DNA of 64,000 bases from Bathynomus jamesi (GCA_023014485.1 JAJOZX010005635.1:124001-188000), one strand, 5' to 3'. Counted from the stretch's first letter, positions 32,651-43,601 are shown. The notes: generated by a model not told the origin, from the sequence alone. Made by a program: numbers and translations.

Positions 32651-33810
32651 TGTTGCGGGGAGAGCGAATGAACTTAACTAGAATACCGTAACTTGGCTAC
32701 TTCTTGATGACGGGAAACGAGAAGGTCCCGGGTGGTGAAGTTTTTCTCACCTCCACTGACTGTCACTGAGGGGGCAAACGAGACTCCCACACGGCTGAAC
32801 CAAGAAATGGACTCGACCCGCTAGCTATTCCAAAGATTAACACTGTGTCTGAGTCGGATCCACTTGAGAACCTGGAAAGCCCTGGCTTCAGGAAAGGTGT
32901 GTGCAATGTACACTCAGCAATACTTGAGGACTTCAACTGAATATGGGTGTACAACACAAGCAAGCAAGATTTTAGCAGACTAATCGTGAAGTAAACCAAA
33001 TGTGGCTGGATGAGAAAAGTAGATATTACCCTCTGTTTTGTTTAATAAAGAGAATCTGGAGGTATTGTTGATTCAAGGACCCAGGGCTTGTCACAAGGAA
33101 ATCCTTGAAAGTAACAACCCCAGTCTATGAGGACAAAGGCTGAAAAAAAAAACTAGTTGGTAGAGTTCTAAGGGTTTATTAGCAATCAACTTGAATTATT
33201 TACAAGAGCTAGAATGGGTTATGAGCTTGAGTCTAAACATGGTTTAAGATCAAGAAACGAAAATCCAAAACCCTGAAAGGGTATTCTATACAAAGGTGCT
33301 TACAATTACAATGACAAAAATACTGGACAACAAAAATAGAATTTCTAGAAAAAGATAAAAAACTTAACCTATGCTAGAATGGTACAATTAGACAACACAA
33401 TCGACCTCACTGGACCTAACATCCTTAAGCTAGACTTGAGGTCAATCCAATCACACCTATCTATTATAGGTAAGCCATGGAGAAGCAAAACCTGAAACTA
33501 TTGGTCCTAGCAATACCTTAGCCTGCACACCGTTATGCACAGGCAATGTCCATTATCACAAGGCACTCTGTTTTATCTTGACTTTTTCTTTTCCTAAACA
33601 AATTGAGTTGGCAAGCTAGAACTTCCACAAGCGGAAACCAACTGTGACTTTAAAAAATTGAAGGCAAAATTTTACTGACTAGAATTAACAAGCAAGAATG
33701 CTGAGCTAGTCAGGCATTAAGCAAGACTAACTCCGCCACATGGGGGCCACATTGTGGGCTATCCTGAAACAAGAAGAAAACAAGATGTTAGTGAAGACAA
33801 CCCCACTACA
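32651..33810 (-). repeat. 3' LTR of Gypsy element 2
   Basis: 1160 bases, in element orientation TGTAGTGGGGTTG to CCCCGCAACA. Very similar to the other LTR except for a tandem expansion there and scattered indels. Confidence 0.95.
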
Positions 33811-33823
33811 CTCCCCCCTCCGG
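33811..33823 (-). other. Polypurine tract of Gypsy element 2
   Basis: On the minus strand CCGGAGGGGGGAG immediately precedes the 3' LTR. A second purine-rich GGAGGGGGGAGG run is at about 39165-39176, between RNase H and the OTU-like domain, and could be a central copy. Confidence 0.85.
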
Positions 33824-33948
33824 TCAAAAAGTGAGTGCAGCGAAGCCCTCTCCCACATCCAGTCTTTCAAGGAATTGCCACCTCCCCATCCTGACACCAA
33901 GCTCCAAGTTTTCCTTTCTCCATGGCTACCAAACACTAGACAATTATA

Positions 33949-34317
33949 CAGGGTGTCCCGTAAGTCTGGACCCATAGGGATTTATAATATATTTTTTTAT
34001 TATGTTATTATTATTATTTTATTATTATTATTTTTTTATTATTTTTTATTATGATTTTTATTTGTGGGGCCACTTGAAAGCCAAAGTGTACGAGGTCAAA
34101 CTTCAGAACATTTTCCACCTTAAAGCACGCATTGTGGAGGCATGTCAAGAAATTTCTGCGACTGTGATTCAGAAAGTGCTGTCGCAGTGGAGATTGCGTC
34201 TTCAACTATGTGTGCGACACAACGGCGGACACTTTGAACAGATTATGTAATAAATTTTTGGACTATTTTGTAATTTTATTATTTTTCCCTATGGGTCCAG
34301 ACTTACGGGACACCCTG
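33949..34317 (+). mobile_element. mariner-type deletion derivative
   Basis: CAGGGTGTCCCGTAAGTCTG at the left returns inverted at the right, with TA on both sides (33947-33948 and 34318-34319). The plus strand keeps a transposase C-terminus ([18 protein letters not shown], then VLSQWRLRLQLCVRHNGGHF). The catalytic first two Asp are deleted. TTATTATT simple repeat fills the deletion site. Confidence 0.92.
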
Positions 34318-34319
34318 TA

Positions 34320-35770
34320 TATACATACATGAATCAATAATAAGAAGGAACTATCACCTTCAAAACCCTACCTAGTTACAATATAAATTTACACAATTAG
34401 TGCTGGATCCATTCACTTTTTAGCACTCTTTTATGAGGTCCTTTCCCTAAGAGGCTATACACAATCATCCTTGCTTGAAACTGAAGCCACCTGTATGACT
34501 ATTATCCTTGATTAATATCCTCACTAGCCCATCACTATCAATGTACTCCTGGCCCTGGTCCACCCATTCATACCTCCTGATTGGTAGACATCCCTACCAA
34601 AGGTGGGGTCTGCTTGCTCCAGGCTAGAGGTAACTGCGTGGGCTGGCCATGCCCCTCTTGATGAGCAGTCCTCCAGAACCCCCTCCTATAGACAACAATG
34701 GTGGTGCATACTGGAGCAAGACCTGGAAGACCCTCCTCAGGCTGATTCTTGAAGAGTGGAAGAGCCAATAATGGCTCCATCCCTGAAAACACCTCCCATG
34801 AAAGTAGGAAGGCGTGATTGGGGGTGACTGGAGGCAGGTAAGGACAGAGACATGCACTGGAAGCTGTATGCATGACAATCAAAGCAGTTACAAAGTGGGT
34901 GACAAGTGAGGGCATGTGCATGAGTCAGGCAGAGGCATGCAAACCAAAAATTACAGCACTTAACCAAGCTGAAGGTATGGTATTCAGTATCACTATGTGC
35001 AGTCGCTTTGTTCTAGAAACTTTACACTAGCTTCCTCCATGGCTTTACTAGCTAGGCCCTACCTATACATTATGGTACAGCAAGATATACCTATTTTTAT
35101 ATATATCTTAACCCAGGCTCCGTAAAGCTGTTACAAAAACTAGATACACCATTACATTAAACCTAGAAATACTTATTTTAACATCAAAAATATAATCATA
35201 GTACCATCAACTTAAATACAATACATAATCCTATATACATATATACATAATTAGACAGGGTCTAAAAAATCACTTAATTGTTAATTAAGTTAATCATGAA
35301 CATATTCCAGAGGCCTAGAGGGTACTAATGGTAACTCTATTACAGGACTTCTGGAATGAGTTCATGGAGGAGAATCACCAGCCTACTCTTGAATTACTCT
35401 CAACCCTCTCCTAACAGACTGGAGTCATTTACGAACTAGTTTACTGTTAGCTTGTAATAAAGCCCGAGCTTCTGAACAGATATCTTTGACTGGGGATAAA
35501 CTTAATCTATTGGGAGTCCTTGAACCAGTTACCGGGCTAAAATTGCCACACTCAAGAAACTAATTGCTGGTCTAACAGCTGGTAAATCTGCTCCTCATCA
35601 TCCTGCACATGTTCTAAAGTGTTCTCCAGAGCTTCCACCAAGGAAGAAAGTTCTGGGGAATCACTATTGGGTTAAGGTTCATTCGGACATGGAGAACTCT
35701 GTCTTGGATCTATTGAACCACCACCTTCTGGATCTAGACTCCCAGGAAGTTCCTCAGGATCCATCACACC
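34320..35770 (-). other. 3' region of Gypsy element 2, unassigned
   Basis: About 1.45 kb between the acidic tail of pol and the mariner insertion. Overlapping minus-strand ORFs (34568-34967) have no envelope features that I can defend: no clear signal peptide and transmembrane pair, no glycosylation pattern. I call no gene. Confidence 0.5.
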
Positions 35771-36970
35771 TTAACCGACAGCACTTGAAGGAGCACTATG
35801 AGGAATAGGAGACAGATCCTTGATTTCCTCCACTGGGGAACAAGCTTCCTTCTCAGAATCACTACCAAGGTAGTCTTGACCCTTTCCAAAAGTGACATGT
35901 TTTGATTGAGAATGAGGCCTAGACAGAGGTTTGGGTGAACTAGACAAGATACTTGGAGGATTCACTTTGGATGGCACCTCATCCGGGAATCCAGAAAAGT
36001 CAAGTTCAAAAGAACTTGAAGAGCATTCAGAGGAATCTGAAGAACTTGAACTTTCACTCAGATCAGCAAGCCATGGTCTAGAATTAACCCTATTCTGATC
36101 TGGAAATCCTAGAAACTCGCTTGAAGGGTCATTCTCTGTCAGATCAACCAGTGCCTAACACCCTCATCTCTCAGATTTTGCTGAAATTTGGTTTATAGGG
36201 AGTTTGTGGGCCCTGAATCCATTTCTGAAATTATAAGGTCAATCCGACCAACGGTTCAAGAGATATGACCTCGGGAAATTTGAGGTCACTTGCGAGGTCA
36301 CTAACATTTGGCGACCCATAACTTGGGTAATAATGGTCACAATTATATAAAAGTATATATATTTAGAATCAGAAAACGACAAGGAATCCAAATATGCAAG
36401 TTTTAGAACTCTAGGTTGAAAAATAAAAAAGTTATACTGTAACCAAAATTTGAGGTCACGATTTGACCTCTGGGGTATCAAATGAGAATTTTTTTTTTAA
36501 ATGTAAAAAATGAAGGCATAGGCATTGGCTATTAGAATCAGCAAAAAAAAGTTTGTTTATGTTAGTATTTTTCATGTAACTAACATATAAGTGAACACCA
36601 TATTCATAAGTTGTGCGTCAATTCTACCTATTTTTTCATACTTAAGCTCATAATTTGACCTATAGAAATTAAAATTACATTTTTTTATAGATATAAAAAA
36701 CAAAGTCAGAGTTCTTGACTAATAGAAACAATCAAAATTTCAGCAAAATATGAGAGATGAGGGTGTTAATTTCAATTTTTTTTGGTTGATCTGACAGAGA
36801 ATGACCCTGAATCACTACTAGAATCAAAGAGATCAGCCTCATCTTCTGACGAACTGTCCCACAAACAAGAAAAGCCTGGGGAACAAACTGGAACATTAGG
36901 GGTTTCAAACCCTAGAAAACTCTCATCCTCCTCCTCCTTGCTAGCCCATGGAACCTGGAATAACTAGGAT
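35771..36970 (-). pseudogene. Acidic Ser-rich C-terminal tail of Gypsy 2 pol, split by a mini element
   Basis: In the frame beside the end of the integrase ORF, the minus strand from about 36970 to 36808 encodes a Glu/Asp/Ser-rich stretch (SSSEDEADLFDSSSDSGS). After the inserted element (36126-36807) it resumes with SSSSSDSSECSSSSFELD and ends near SSAVG at 35771. The tail has no known domain. Its composition is strongly acidic with serine runs. Whether it is a separate protein or part of pol cannot be settled because of the frameshift near 36920. Confidence 0.6.
36126..36807. mobile_element. Mini element with GGGTCATTC termini and 4-bp target duplication
   Basis: A perfect 25-base outer inverted repeat starts GGGTCATTCTCTGTCAGATC. 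After a short unequal spacer comes an inner inverted repeat of about 29 bases (CACCCTCATCTCTCA, ATTTTGCTGAAAT). Flanks TGAA on both sides (36122-36125 and 36808-36811). The interior is rich in AGGTCA-like half-sites. Terminus and duplication length agree with the Sola-like transposon at 15832-25039. Confidence 0.85.
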
Positions 36971-38687
36971 GATTCCTCAAGAAATTGGGAGCCTCCTTCC
37001 AGCTCCTCAACTGAGAATGATGAACTCGACTCATGGATAAGTGTGGCCGCAGAGCTGGATAAGCTGGTGAAATGATGTAGGTCACACCATTCTCTGCTGC
37101 TCGATCAACTTGAAACGGCCCACAGTACTTGGGCAGAAACTTGTTAGAAACTAGATTACCTTTTGGAACAACCTTTCGAATGACAAGTTGCCCCTTGGTA
37201 AAGGGACAAAAACCAGGATGTCCTGGATACCACTGTTCTTGAACTGGAGTGGGAATAGAAACTGGGATAGGATCTGGATGAGTGGATGATAACAAGAACT
37301 GGGCTGGAGACATAGTCAACTCAGAATGAATCGTACCATTGTAGGTCATAATGGCCTTTGGAAGATTCACATCCCACGAGCTAGAATCTTGAACCAGATT
37401 CCGTAAAAGCTCACCAATGGTACGGTTGACCCTCTCGACTGCACCATTGCTCTCTGGATGGTTTGGGGTTGTGAAAACGTGAGTGATCCTGTATCGAGAT
37501 AACATCTGCTCGAACTCCTGACCCCTAAATTCTGGACCATTATCAGTTAACAACCGACAAGGCCGGCGCAAAAGAGTGGGCAACACTCGAAACTCGAAAA
37601 GATGGGCAATGGTACTGGAAGTCTTGTTGGGAAATGGAACAGCCACTACCCACTTGGAGTAGTGGTCCACCACCATCAAACATCCTAGATTCCCCCGAGG
37701 TGTCCTGGGGAACAATACTAGATCCACAGCCACCAACTCAAATGGTGCCTGGGTCACAATCTTCAGGGTAGGTGGAGCCCTGATCTGGCTGGAAACCTTA
37801 TTGAGCTGGCACTGGGAACAAGATGTGACCACCTCTTGCACAACTTGATATAACTGAGGATGAAACACTTCCCCAGACAAAACATCTAAGACCTTGTTTC
37901 GGCCTACGTGTGCCATCTCTAGATGGATAGTAATGGCCAGCTCAATCAGGAAATTAAAAGGTACTAGAACTTGGGGAAACATTTCTGGTTCATCGTACTT
38001 AACTAGAAGACCATTCTCGAAGTAGATATCTTTAAGATAATGGCGATATCTCACTAGAGCTTTAGGACAATACCCAAAACAACCCTTATCCAGATAGGAC
38101 TTAAGTTGTCTCAACACACGATCACTTTTTTGAAGAACCTCAAGGTTAACTTCATCTAGAAATGAACATGGATGCAAATTTCCAACTACCAGCGGTTCTT
38201 GATGACTGGAGGGTTCCTCCAACTCTGCCAGAAAAGTAGCGAGAATCTCACCCTCCTTCATGACTCTGTCAGTGGACAAATCCAGGTCAATTCCGGCAGC
38301 AGACAAGAAATTCGCACCCAGGAGAAAACAAAAAGGAATAGCTTGATCTTCAACAAGAGCAAATGGGTGATCATCAATAGTTACTCTAGAGCCAAGTGAC
38401 ACAGTAAGTTGTACATAGTTATAAACTACCGCTTGTTTTTCAGCCACACCTTGAATGTTAACCAGAATATCTTGTGAATAATCCCTCAAATTTCCTAAAA
38501 TTTCATGCCAGGCTACTCGAGATATGAGGGAGATCTCGGCTCCAGAATCCAATAAGGCACAGTAGGTTTTGTCTTGACAAGTAAGTGGGACAACTGCTCT
38601 AAAGGCACCTGAATGTGGACAAGCAATATCCACCTCAAGGGTGGGAAAATTGACTTCACATTCTACTAGACCATTCTCGATCTCCAA
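36912..38687 (-). CDS. pol: Gypsy 2 pol, second retropepsin-like domain plus integrase
   Basis: 591 codons in one open frame. Residues about 15-140 are retropepsin-like: CALLDSGAEISLIS (47-50 is the D-S-G-A active site) and FLLGANFL at about 121-128, the typical second motif. The integrase follows: zinc site H255/H260 with C290/C293, catalytic D322, D382 (LTDNGPEF) and E418 (NGAVERVNR), with 35 residues between the last two, as expected. The C-terminal domain has PKYCGPFQVDRA, a GPY/F-like motif. The start shown is just the first codon of the frame; the domain continues from the OTU-like segment after a frame change near 38690. It cuts and joins cDNA ends into host DNA; the extra protease-like domain has no known task here. 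Confidence 0.88.
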   Translation of the reverse strand: MEIENGLVECEVNFPTLEVDIACPHSGAFRAVVPLTCQDKTYCALLDSGAEISLISRVAWHEILGNLRDYSQDILVNIQGVAEKQAVVYNYVQLTVSLGSRVTIDDHPFALVEDQAIPFCFLLGANFLSAAGIDLDLSTDRVMKEGEILATFLAELEEPSSHQEPLVVGNLHPCSFLDEVNLEVLQKSDRVLRQLKSYLDKGCFGYCPKALVRYRHYLKDIYFENGLLVKYDEPEMFPQVLVPFNFLIELAITIHLEMAHVGRNKVLDVLSGEVFHPQLYQVVQEVVTSCSQCQLNKVSSQIRAPPTLKIVTQAPFELVAVDLVLFPRTPRGNLGCLMVVDHYSKWVVAVPFPNKTSSTIAHLFEFRVLPTLLRRPCRLLTDNGPEFRGQEFEQMLSRYRITHVFTTPNHPESNGAVERVNRTIGELLRNLVQDSSSWDVNLPKAIMTYNGTIHSELTMSPAQFLLSSTHPDPIPVSIPTPVQEQWYPGHPGFCPFTKGQLVIRKVVPKGNLVSNKFLPKYCGPFQVDRAAENGVTYIISPAYPALRPHLSMSRVHHSQLRSWKEAPNFLRNHPSYSRFHGLARRRRMRVF

Positions 38688-39200
38688 ACTTGAGCAACCT
38701 GCCCTATTGGTTCTGAATCCAAGTCTCTCTCATACAAAGAATTTAAACAAGTCGAGAAGATGGGACAAGACTGAACATATTTATTGGATTCACTCAATAA
38801 ATTGAAATGAACACCACCTAGACACTGGACATGCACCCTATCAAGAAGTTCTGAGGGTTCCGTTACACGCTGATTCTTGACTTCAGGGTGGTAAATTAGA
38901 GGGTTTTCAGTACCAAAGTGCAATACAACATCCACTTGATACATCTCACAGAAAACTTTCAAGATCTCTGGTGATGCTGGCTGCCCTGGAATTGTCATAA
39001 GTCGAAGATGTTGCTTCTGCTTGCTATTCAACTTGATTCCATATTTTGTAGGATGACTTAGCAGTTCTTCCACCAACTGCTTTCGAAGAAATACTGGACT
39101 CTCTGGAACTTCACGATCTAAGTCATGAACAAGAGCATACCACAAACACTCAATCAAGGAATCACCTCCCCCCTCCGGCTTAAATCTTACAAGTAAGCCC
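38666..39200 (-). pseudogene. OTU-like cysteine protease domain in Gypsy 2 pol
   Basis: Open from RNase H through 38666. The segment reads GGGDSLIECLWYALVHD, then FLRKQLVEELL, then TIPGQPASPEILKVFCEMYQ and VDVVLHF, and ends CLGGVHFNLLSE. This matches the OTU plan: a nucleophile Cys followed by LxxAL, the LR helix, the EI..A helix, an I/V-x-V strand, and a His in HFNLL 113 residues after the Cys. The usual D-G-N-C is replaced by GDSLIEC, with two extra residues, so catalysis is uncertain. OTU proteases cleave ubiquitin or polyproteins. The flanking RNase H and second protease show it is part of pol. A frame change joins it to the next domain. Confidence 0.6.
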
Positions 39201-39625
39201 TTGGGGAGTTCTGCTGAAATTGCTGTGGTGCCCTCTTCATGCTCAACCTGGAAGTGTCTGGATAACGCATCTGCAGCTTGATTGTCTTTGCCTGGAACAT
39301 AACGAAGCTCAAAATCAAACTCAGCAAGATCTTCAACTGTTCGAGCAAGCCTGTCATTGACTAATCTCTATATTATGGAGATAGAACAATGCTTGATGGT
39401 CCGTGTTCAGAATGAATGGTATTCCGTACAGGAAGGCTCTGAAGGTCTTGACTCCCCAGCGCATCGCTGCTAGTTCACGCTCTGTAACCGAATATTTCTT
39501 CTGAGGACTAGAAAATGTCATTGATGCGTGAGCAATGATTCGAACTTGACCATCCTGAACTTGAGTAAGACAGCACCTGCACCAATGGCTGATGCATCCA
39601 CCCACAAGTTCAATTTCTCTGCTGT
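39201..39625 (-). pseudogene. RNase H domain of Gypsy 2 pol
   Basis: The minus strand carries SSPQKKYSVTERELAAMRWG and FILNTDHQALFYL, followed in another frame by FELRYVPGKDNQAADALSRH, all standard Gypsy RNase H blocks. The first catalytic strand around 39590-39620 is spread over two frames. At least two frame breaks. Confidence 0.85.
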
Positions 39626-39655
39626 TTTCGATAATCAGGAAAAGCCAGTTCTACC

Positions 39656-40650
39656 TCATTTTGCATCTCTGCCTTGAGCGTCGAAGGATTCTTCCATCTC
39701 TGGTGTCCACTGGATAACTGAATTCCTTGATCTTCCTGTAAGTTCTGATAAGGGTTTAGCAACTGCTGAACACTGTGGCAAGAACTTCCTTTGGAAATTC
39801 ACTAAGCCCAGAAATTCTCGAAGTTCCTTGATGTTCTTGGGCTTGGGAAGTTCTTCACCTTCCATATACTCTGGCGATTTTGACAATCCACTGGAACTGA
39901 CTATATGACCTAGAAATGGAACTGTCGACTGGAACCATCTACACTTTGGTGGCTTGATCTTGATACCATGTTCTTCTAAAACCTTGAGGACTTTTTCAAC
40001 TAGCTGGAGATGGGCCTCGAATGACTTTTCCATAATTAAATGTCGTCAATATACACTAGAACCTTCTTCCTTGAAAATCCCTTCAGCACATCTTGCATTT
40101 CTCTCTGGAAGGCTGAAGGCGCGTTCTTCAATCCAAAACTGAGTTTCTTGAATCTCCAGTGTCCATGAGGGGTCGAGAAAGCTGTATAATCTCGACTCTT
40201 CTCCTCGATCGGCATTTGATAATAACCCCGGACTAAATCCAGGGTGGTAAAGAACTTGACACCATGTAGACTGTAGACAGAGTCTGTCAAGTTTGCCATG
40301 GGAATCTATCAGGCTTGGTTACCTTGTTCAGTTTACGGTAATCCACACACAACGTATGGATCCATCTGGTTTCCTAATTGGTACCACTGGAGCACTCCAA
40401 GGAGATGTTGTAGGCTCGATAATTCCTAGCTGATGAAGTTCTTGACACTGATCATCGATGACTTGATCAATCGGTTCTGGAAATCTCCTTGGTCGCTGAA
40501 ATATTGGCGTGTCATCGTATAACTCAATACGGTGTGGAGTCATCTGAGCAGTCCCCACATCAGAATCCCCGACTAAGAACGGCTTTTCTGGAATTAAGCA
40601 AGTTATAAACTTGAGATTTCTGGTGGGAATCCAGCTCAGGTAAGTCAATT
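39656..40650 (-). pseudogene. Reverse transcriptase of Gypsy 2 pol
   Basis: Segments 40648-40328, 40299-40036 and 40033-39656 are in successive frames. They hold QELHQLGIIEPTTSPWSAPV, FFTTLDLVRGYYQMPIEE (catalytic Asp), FGLKNAPSAFQREMQ, KVLVYIDDI (catalytic pair) and LGHIVSSSGL with LREFLGLVNFQRKFLP. Order and length match a normal Gypsy RT. Broken at about 40030 and 40300. Confidence 0.93.
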
Positions 40651-41475
40651 TCTGAAGTTAGACGTTCTGGTGTCCATTCCAGAAAAGATGAGACCAACTC
40701 ATCATCATTTTCTGATTCCATACCTACACAATGTACTTGATGTGTCACTGTATCATTAGTGTCTTCTGGATTTGGTGTAGGATCGAGTTCAACTAGAGTG
40801 TAAATGTGTCCCATCATGTCTCCTGCCTTGATTCTACCAATAGGTTTCCCTGTAGTGTAGACTAGAATGGAAGGGCAATCTAGATTTACAATCCCTGGAA
40901 CACCTACCACTTTCTCTCCAAGATGCACGCTTGAAACTGTCCCATCATAGAACCATTCACCCGAATTTCTTGAACATGGACATGTACCATCATCATTTAC
41001 TCCTTGAGGTTCCCACTGAATTTTTACTTCTACAGGTCCACAATCATTCACCTGCACACCTTCTACAGCCCAACACTTAACCTTGTAACAAATCCTTTTG
41101 CACTCTTCTCCATTCGTACCTAGATAAATTTCCCACGTAGAACCATCAGTGTTCTTCCCTGAAACCCGTCTACGTGCTAGACTAATCTGTAATTTGTTAG
41201 CCCGCAGAAAATCTAAACCTAGAAAAATGGGATATTTAAAATCCAAAGTGGGAAGGATGAAACTTGAAAGGGGACATTACAATACCATGCAAAGAAACTG
41301 CGAGTAGGACTGAACCCATAGTTTCCCTTGAAGCATCTGGACCTACACCTCGAATTGTGAAATATCTGTAGTATCTATTGGAATCCCAAGTTGTTGTGCC
41401 AGTTCACTGGAAATTAAGCTAACTTGTGCTCCCGTGTCAATTAACCCTGAATGTTAGTGTCTTGAAGGGTAACAT
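40651..41475 (-). pseudogene. First aspartic protease region of Gypsy 2 pol
   Basis: At about 41390-41445 the minus strand reads LIDTGAQVSLISSELAQQLG, a retropepsin active site. After frame changes YPIFLGLDFLRANKLQISL at about 41170-41230 is the second signature. A linker of about 190 residues to RT (41150-40650) contains GIVNLDCPSILVYTT and KAGDMMGHIYTLVEL. This is the normal place for protease in Gypsy elements, so the element has two such domains. Confidence 0.78.
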
Positions 41476-41989
41476 CAATGTTAACACTTCGCAGGTTCAA
41501 GTTCGGCAAACCGGACACCTCGAAAATGACCTCCTGGAATATCTGGACCATGAACCGTCTCATCTGCAATGTTACACCTAGGTATTTGGGTTCGAGGTGC
41601 TGGTTTAGGTGTCCATGAAGATGCTAGAGGATTCAGTTCATTTCCAGTGGTTTTTGGATACTGCTGTTCTGAACTGGGTAATTCTGGATGTCCAGGGGTG
41701 GCATCATCACCCACCTCAGACGCTAAATCATGTTCTGGTTGGTATTCATCTGGAGAGGTTTTCTGTCATCTTTGCTGGGATCTCATGATGATAATCGGGT
41801 TCTTGAAGATCATATCTTGAAGATTGGACTTCAGCTTCCAATGAGCCCCTGATCTCATTGGAACTGATTAGTTTCCCGACTGTTGTTGATTGTGGTGGGT
41901 AGATTCATTATTTTGGTTTCCTTGAGACAAATTTTCTTGACCTTGTCTTCTAGAAGGGCAGAACATTCCTGGATGAGGTCCTTGACACA

Positions 41990-43534
41990 AAGGACAGTGG
42001 TAGGAAGGTGATGTCCTGGAGCTTGATTGTCGTTGCTGCTGATTGCGAGGGCAATCTCATATGATCCAGACTACCGCACATAAAACACGCTCCTTTCCAT
42101 CTTCTGCAGTCCTGTTGAAGGTGTCCCTTCCTTGCACACCACTGACATACCTTGACCTCTGTATCTTCTTGGGATCTTGACTGACTGGAGTTTCTTTCAC
42201 ACTCCTGAGAACGTTGTTGTCCTCCCTGCTGATTTCGATCTTGAGATTTTCGACGATCCCTTCCTTGACGTTGACTTGGGACTTCTGATTTCCATTTTTA
42301 TTCCCAGAATGGAAGAGCGAGTTCCATTCCATTGTCCTTTTCATAACCTTGGTTTTTCGATATTGTTGGTTAGGTGTCTCGTGTCTGGATGACTCTCTGG
42401 AAGGCTTGGAGCTGGAGGGATCTGCACCGGGAAAACCTCAATGGTTTCTTGCCTTGGAAGGGATGGTCCATCACTTGAATGCATGGCCACAAAATCCTGA
42501 ATGTTGGACCAAGTCACCTTCTTGTTATGCAAGGTCTTGTTCTCATTGATGATCCGGGTCAGTTGTTGTGACAGCCCAGCTGGAACTGTCTCCAAGAACT
42601 TCCTCCTCAACTCCTTGCTTGTCTCGAGTGCTTTATTTGGGAAGGCCTGGTGAGCCAGAGTCTCGAGTCTTGCAGCATATACATCTGGTGTCTCTCCAGG
42701 CTTCATTGTCGCTTCTTGAATTCTGACACCTTGCCAGTTGTGAAGGTTTTCTTCATTCTCTTGTAGCATGCCAACAATCTAGCCTTCATCTCATCATATG
42801 CCACACTGCAACCCCCATAAGCATTATACAAATCCTGAACTTTCCTGTTAGATGTTTTCCAAGTGTTCCAGTCCAGTCTCTCCGTTCACAAGTAAACTTG
42901 GCTGAGCAATGACGTTCAAAGGCTTCTAGATATTCAGGAAAAGATCTTCCACTTGACACATCAAATTCATCAAGATCTGGAGCACTGGTAGGATAAACTC
43001 CTGGTGCCATCCTTGAACCGTTGTTACTCTTGAAAGTGGAGGAACGTTAGTACGTTTAACCTCCTCTCAGCATCTGGAAGACTGGAGGTCTTATCTGAAG
43101 AACTGGAACTGGAGCTGGTTGATCTATTGCGTTGTGTCTTGATGGGTTTAGGAGATGCCAGCTTTGTCTTTTCTTTCTTGAAAGTTCGTGTTCCTCTGCT
43201 GGTACCTTCTTCCCTGTTCGAGACATTCTCTACATCATCCAGATTCTCAAGCTCAGGCATTGAGTCATAAGAATCTCTCTCTAGATTCAGCCTATCCTTC
43301 TGCTGCTGCTCCTCATCAGCTGGTCCACCTGTTGCTGCCAATATGAATTCTGAAGATTCAATTCAGGTTTTCCCTTGATAATTGGTCATACTTAGTCCTT
43401 AATCTGGTTTACATCCTCGAGTTGTTTCACTTATGTTCCCATGCTTGCTTTGACTCTTCCATGGTCTTCTGCTGCTGGGTCATGAGAGCCATAAGCTGAC
43501 TGATCTGGTCTTGCAATTCTTGAAACTCAGCCAT
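41990..43534 (-). pseudogene. gag: Gag of Gypsy element 2 with zinc knuckles
   Basis: Starts at ATG 43534 with a short coiled coil (QDQISQLMALMTQQQKTME). A Ser-rich linker with TSSSSSSSDKTSS follows (43341-43024), then a capsid-like part with RSFPEYLEAFERHC and PGETPDVYAARLETLAHQ. Two Cys/His knuckles appear near 42140-42060 (CQWCARKGHLQQDC; CFMCGSLDHM, its last Cys out of frame) and a third near 42000 (CPLCQGPHPGMFC). At least five frame changes. It would form the particle and bind RNA if intact. Confidence 0.82.
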
Positions 43535-43577
43535 CTCGGGTCTCGCTGGGTGCCTCAGTAAACTAGCCGGCGTAATT

Positions 43578-43595
43578 TCCCGGGTCTGGGCACCA
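43578..43595 (-). other. Primer binding site of Gypsy element 2
   Basis: On the minus strand TGGTGCCCAGACCCGGGA follows the 5' LTR after six bases and opens with TGG. The tRNA is not identified here. Confidence 0.75.
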
Positions 43596-43601
43596 AAAAT
43601 A

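Noticed and set aside
34568..34967. Minus-strand ORFs that might be an envelope gene of Gypsy element 2
   Set aside because: Three overlapping frames of similar length, no signal peptide and transmembrane pair or fusion-peptide-like segment that I could defend.
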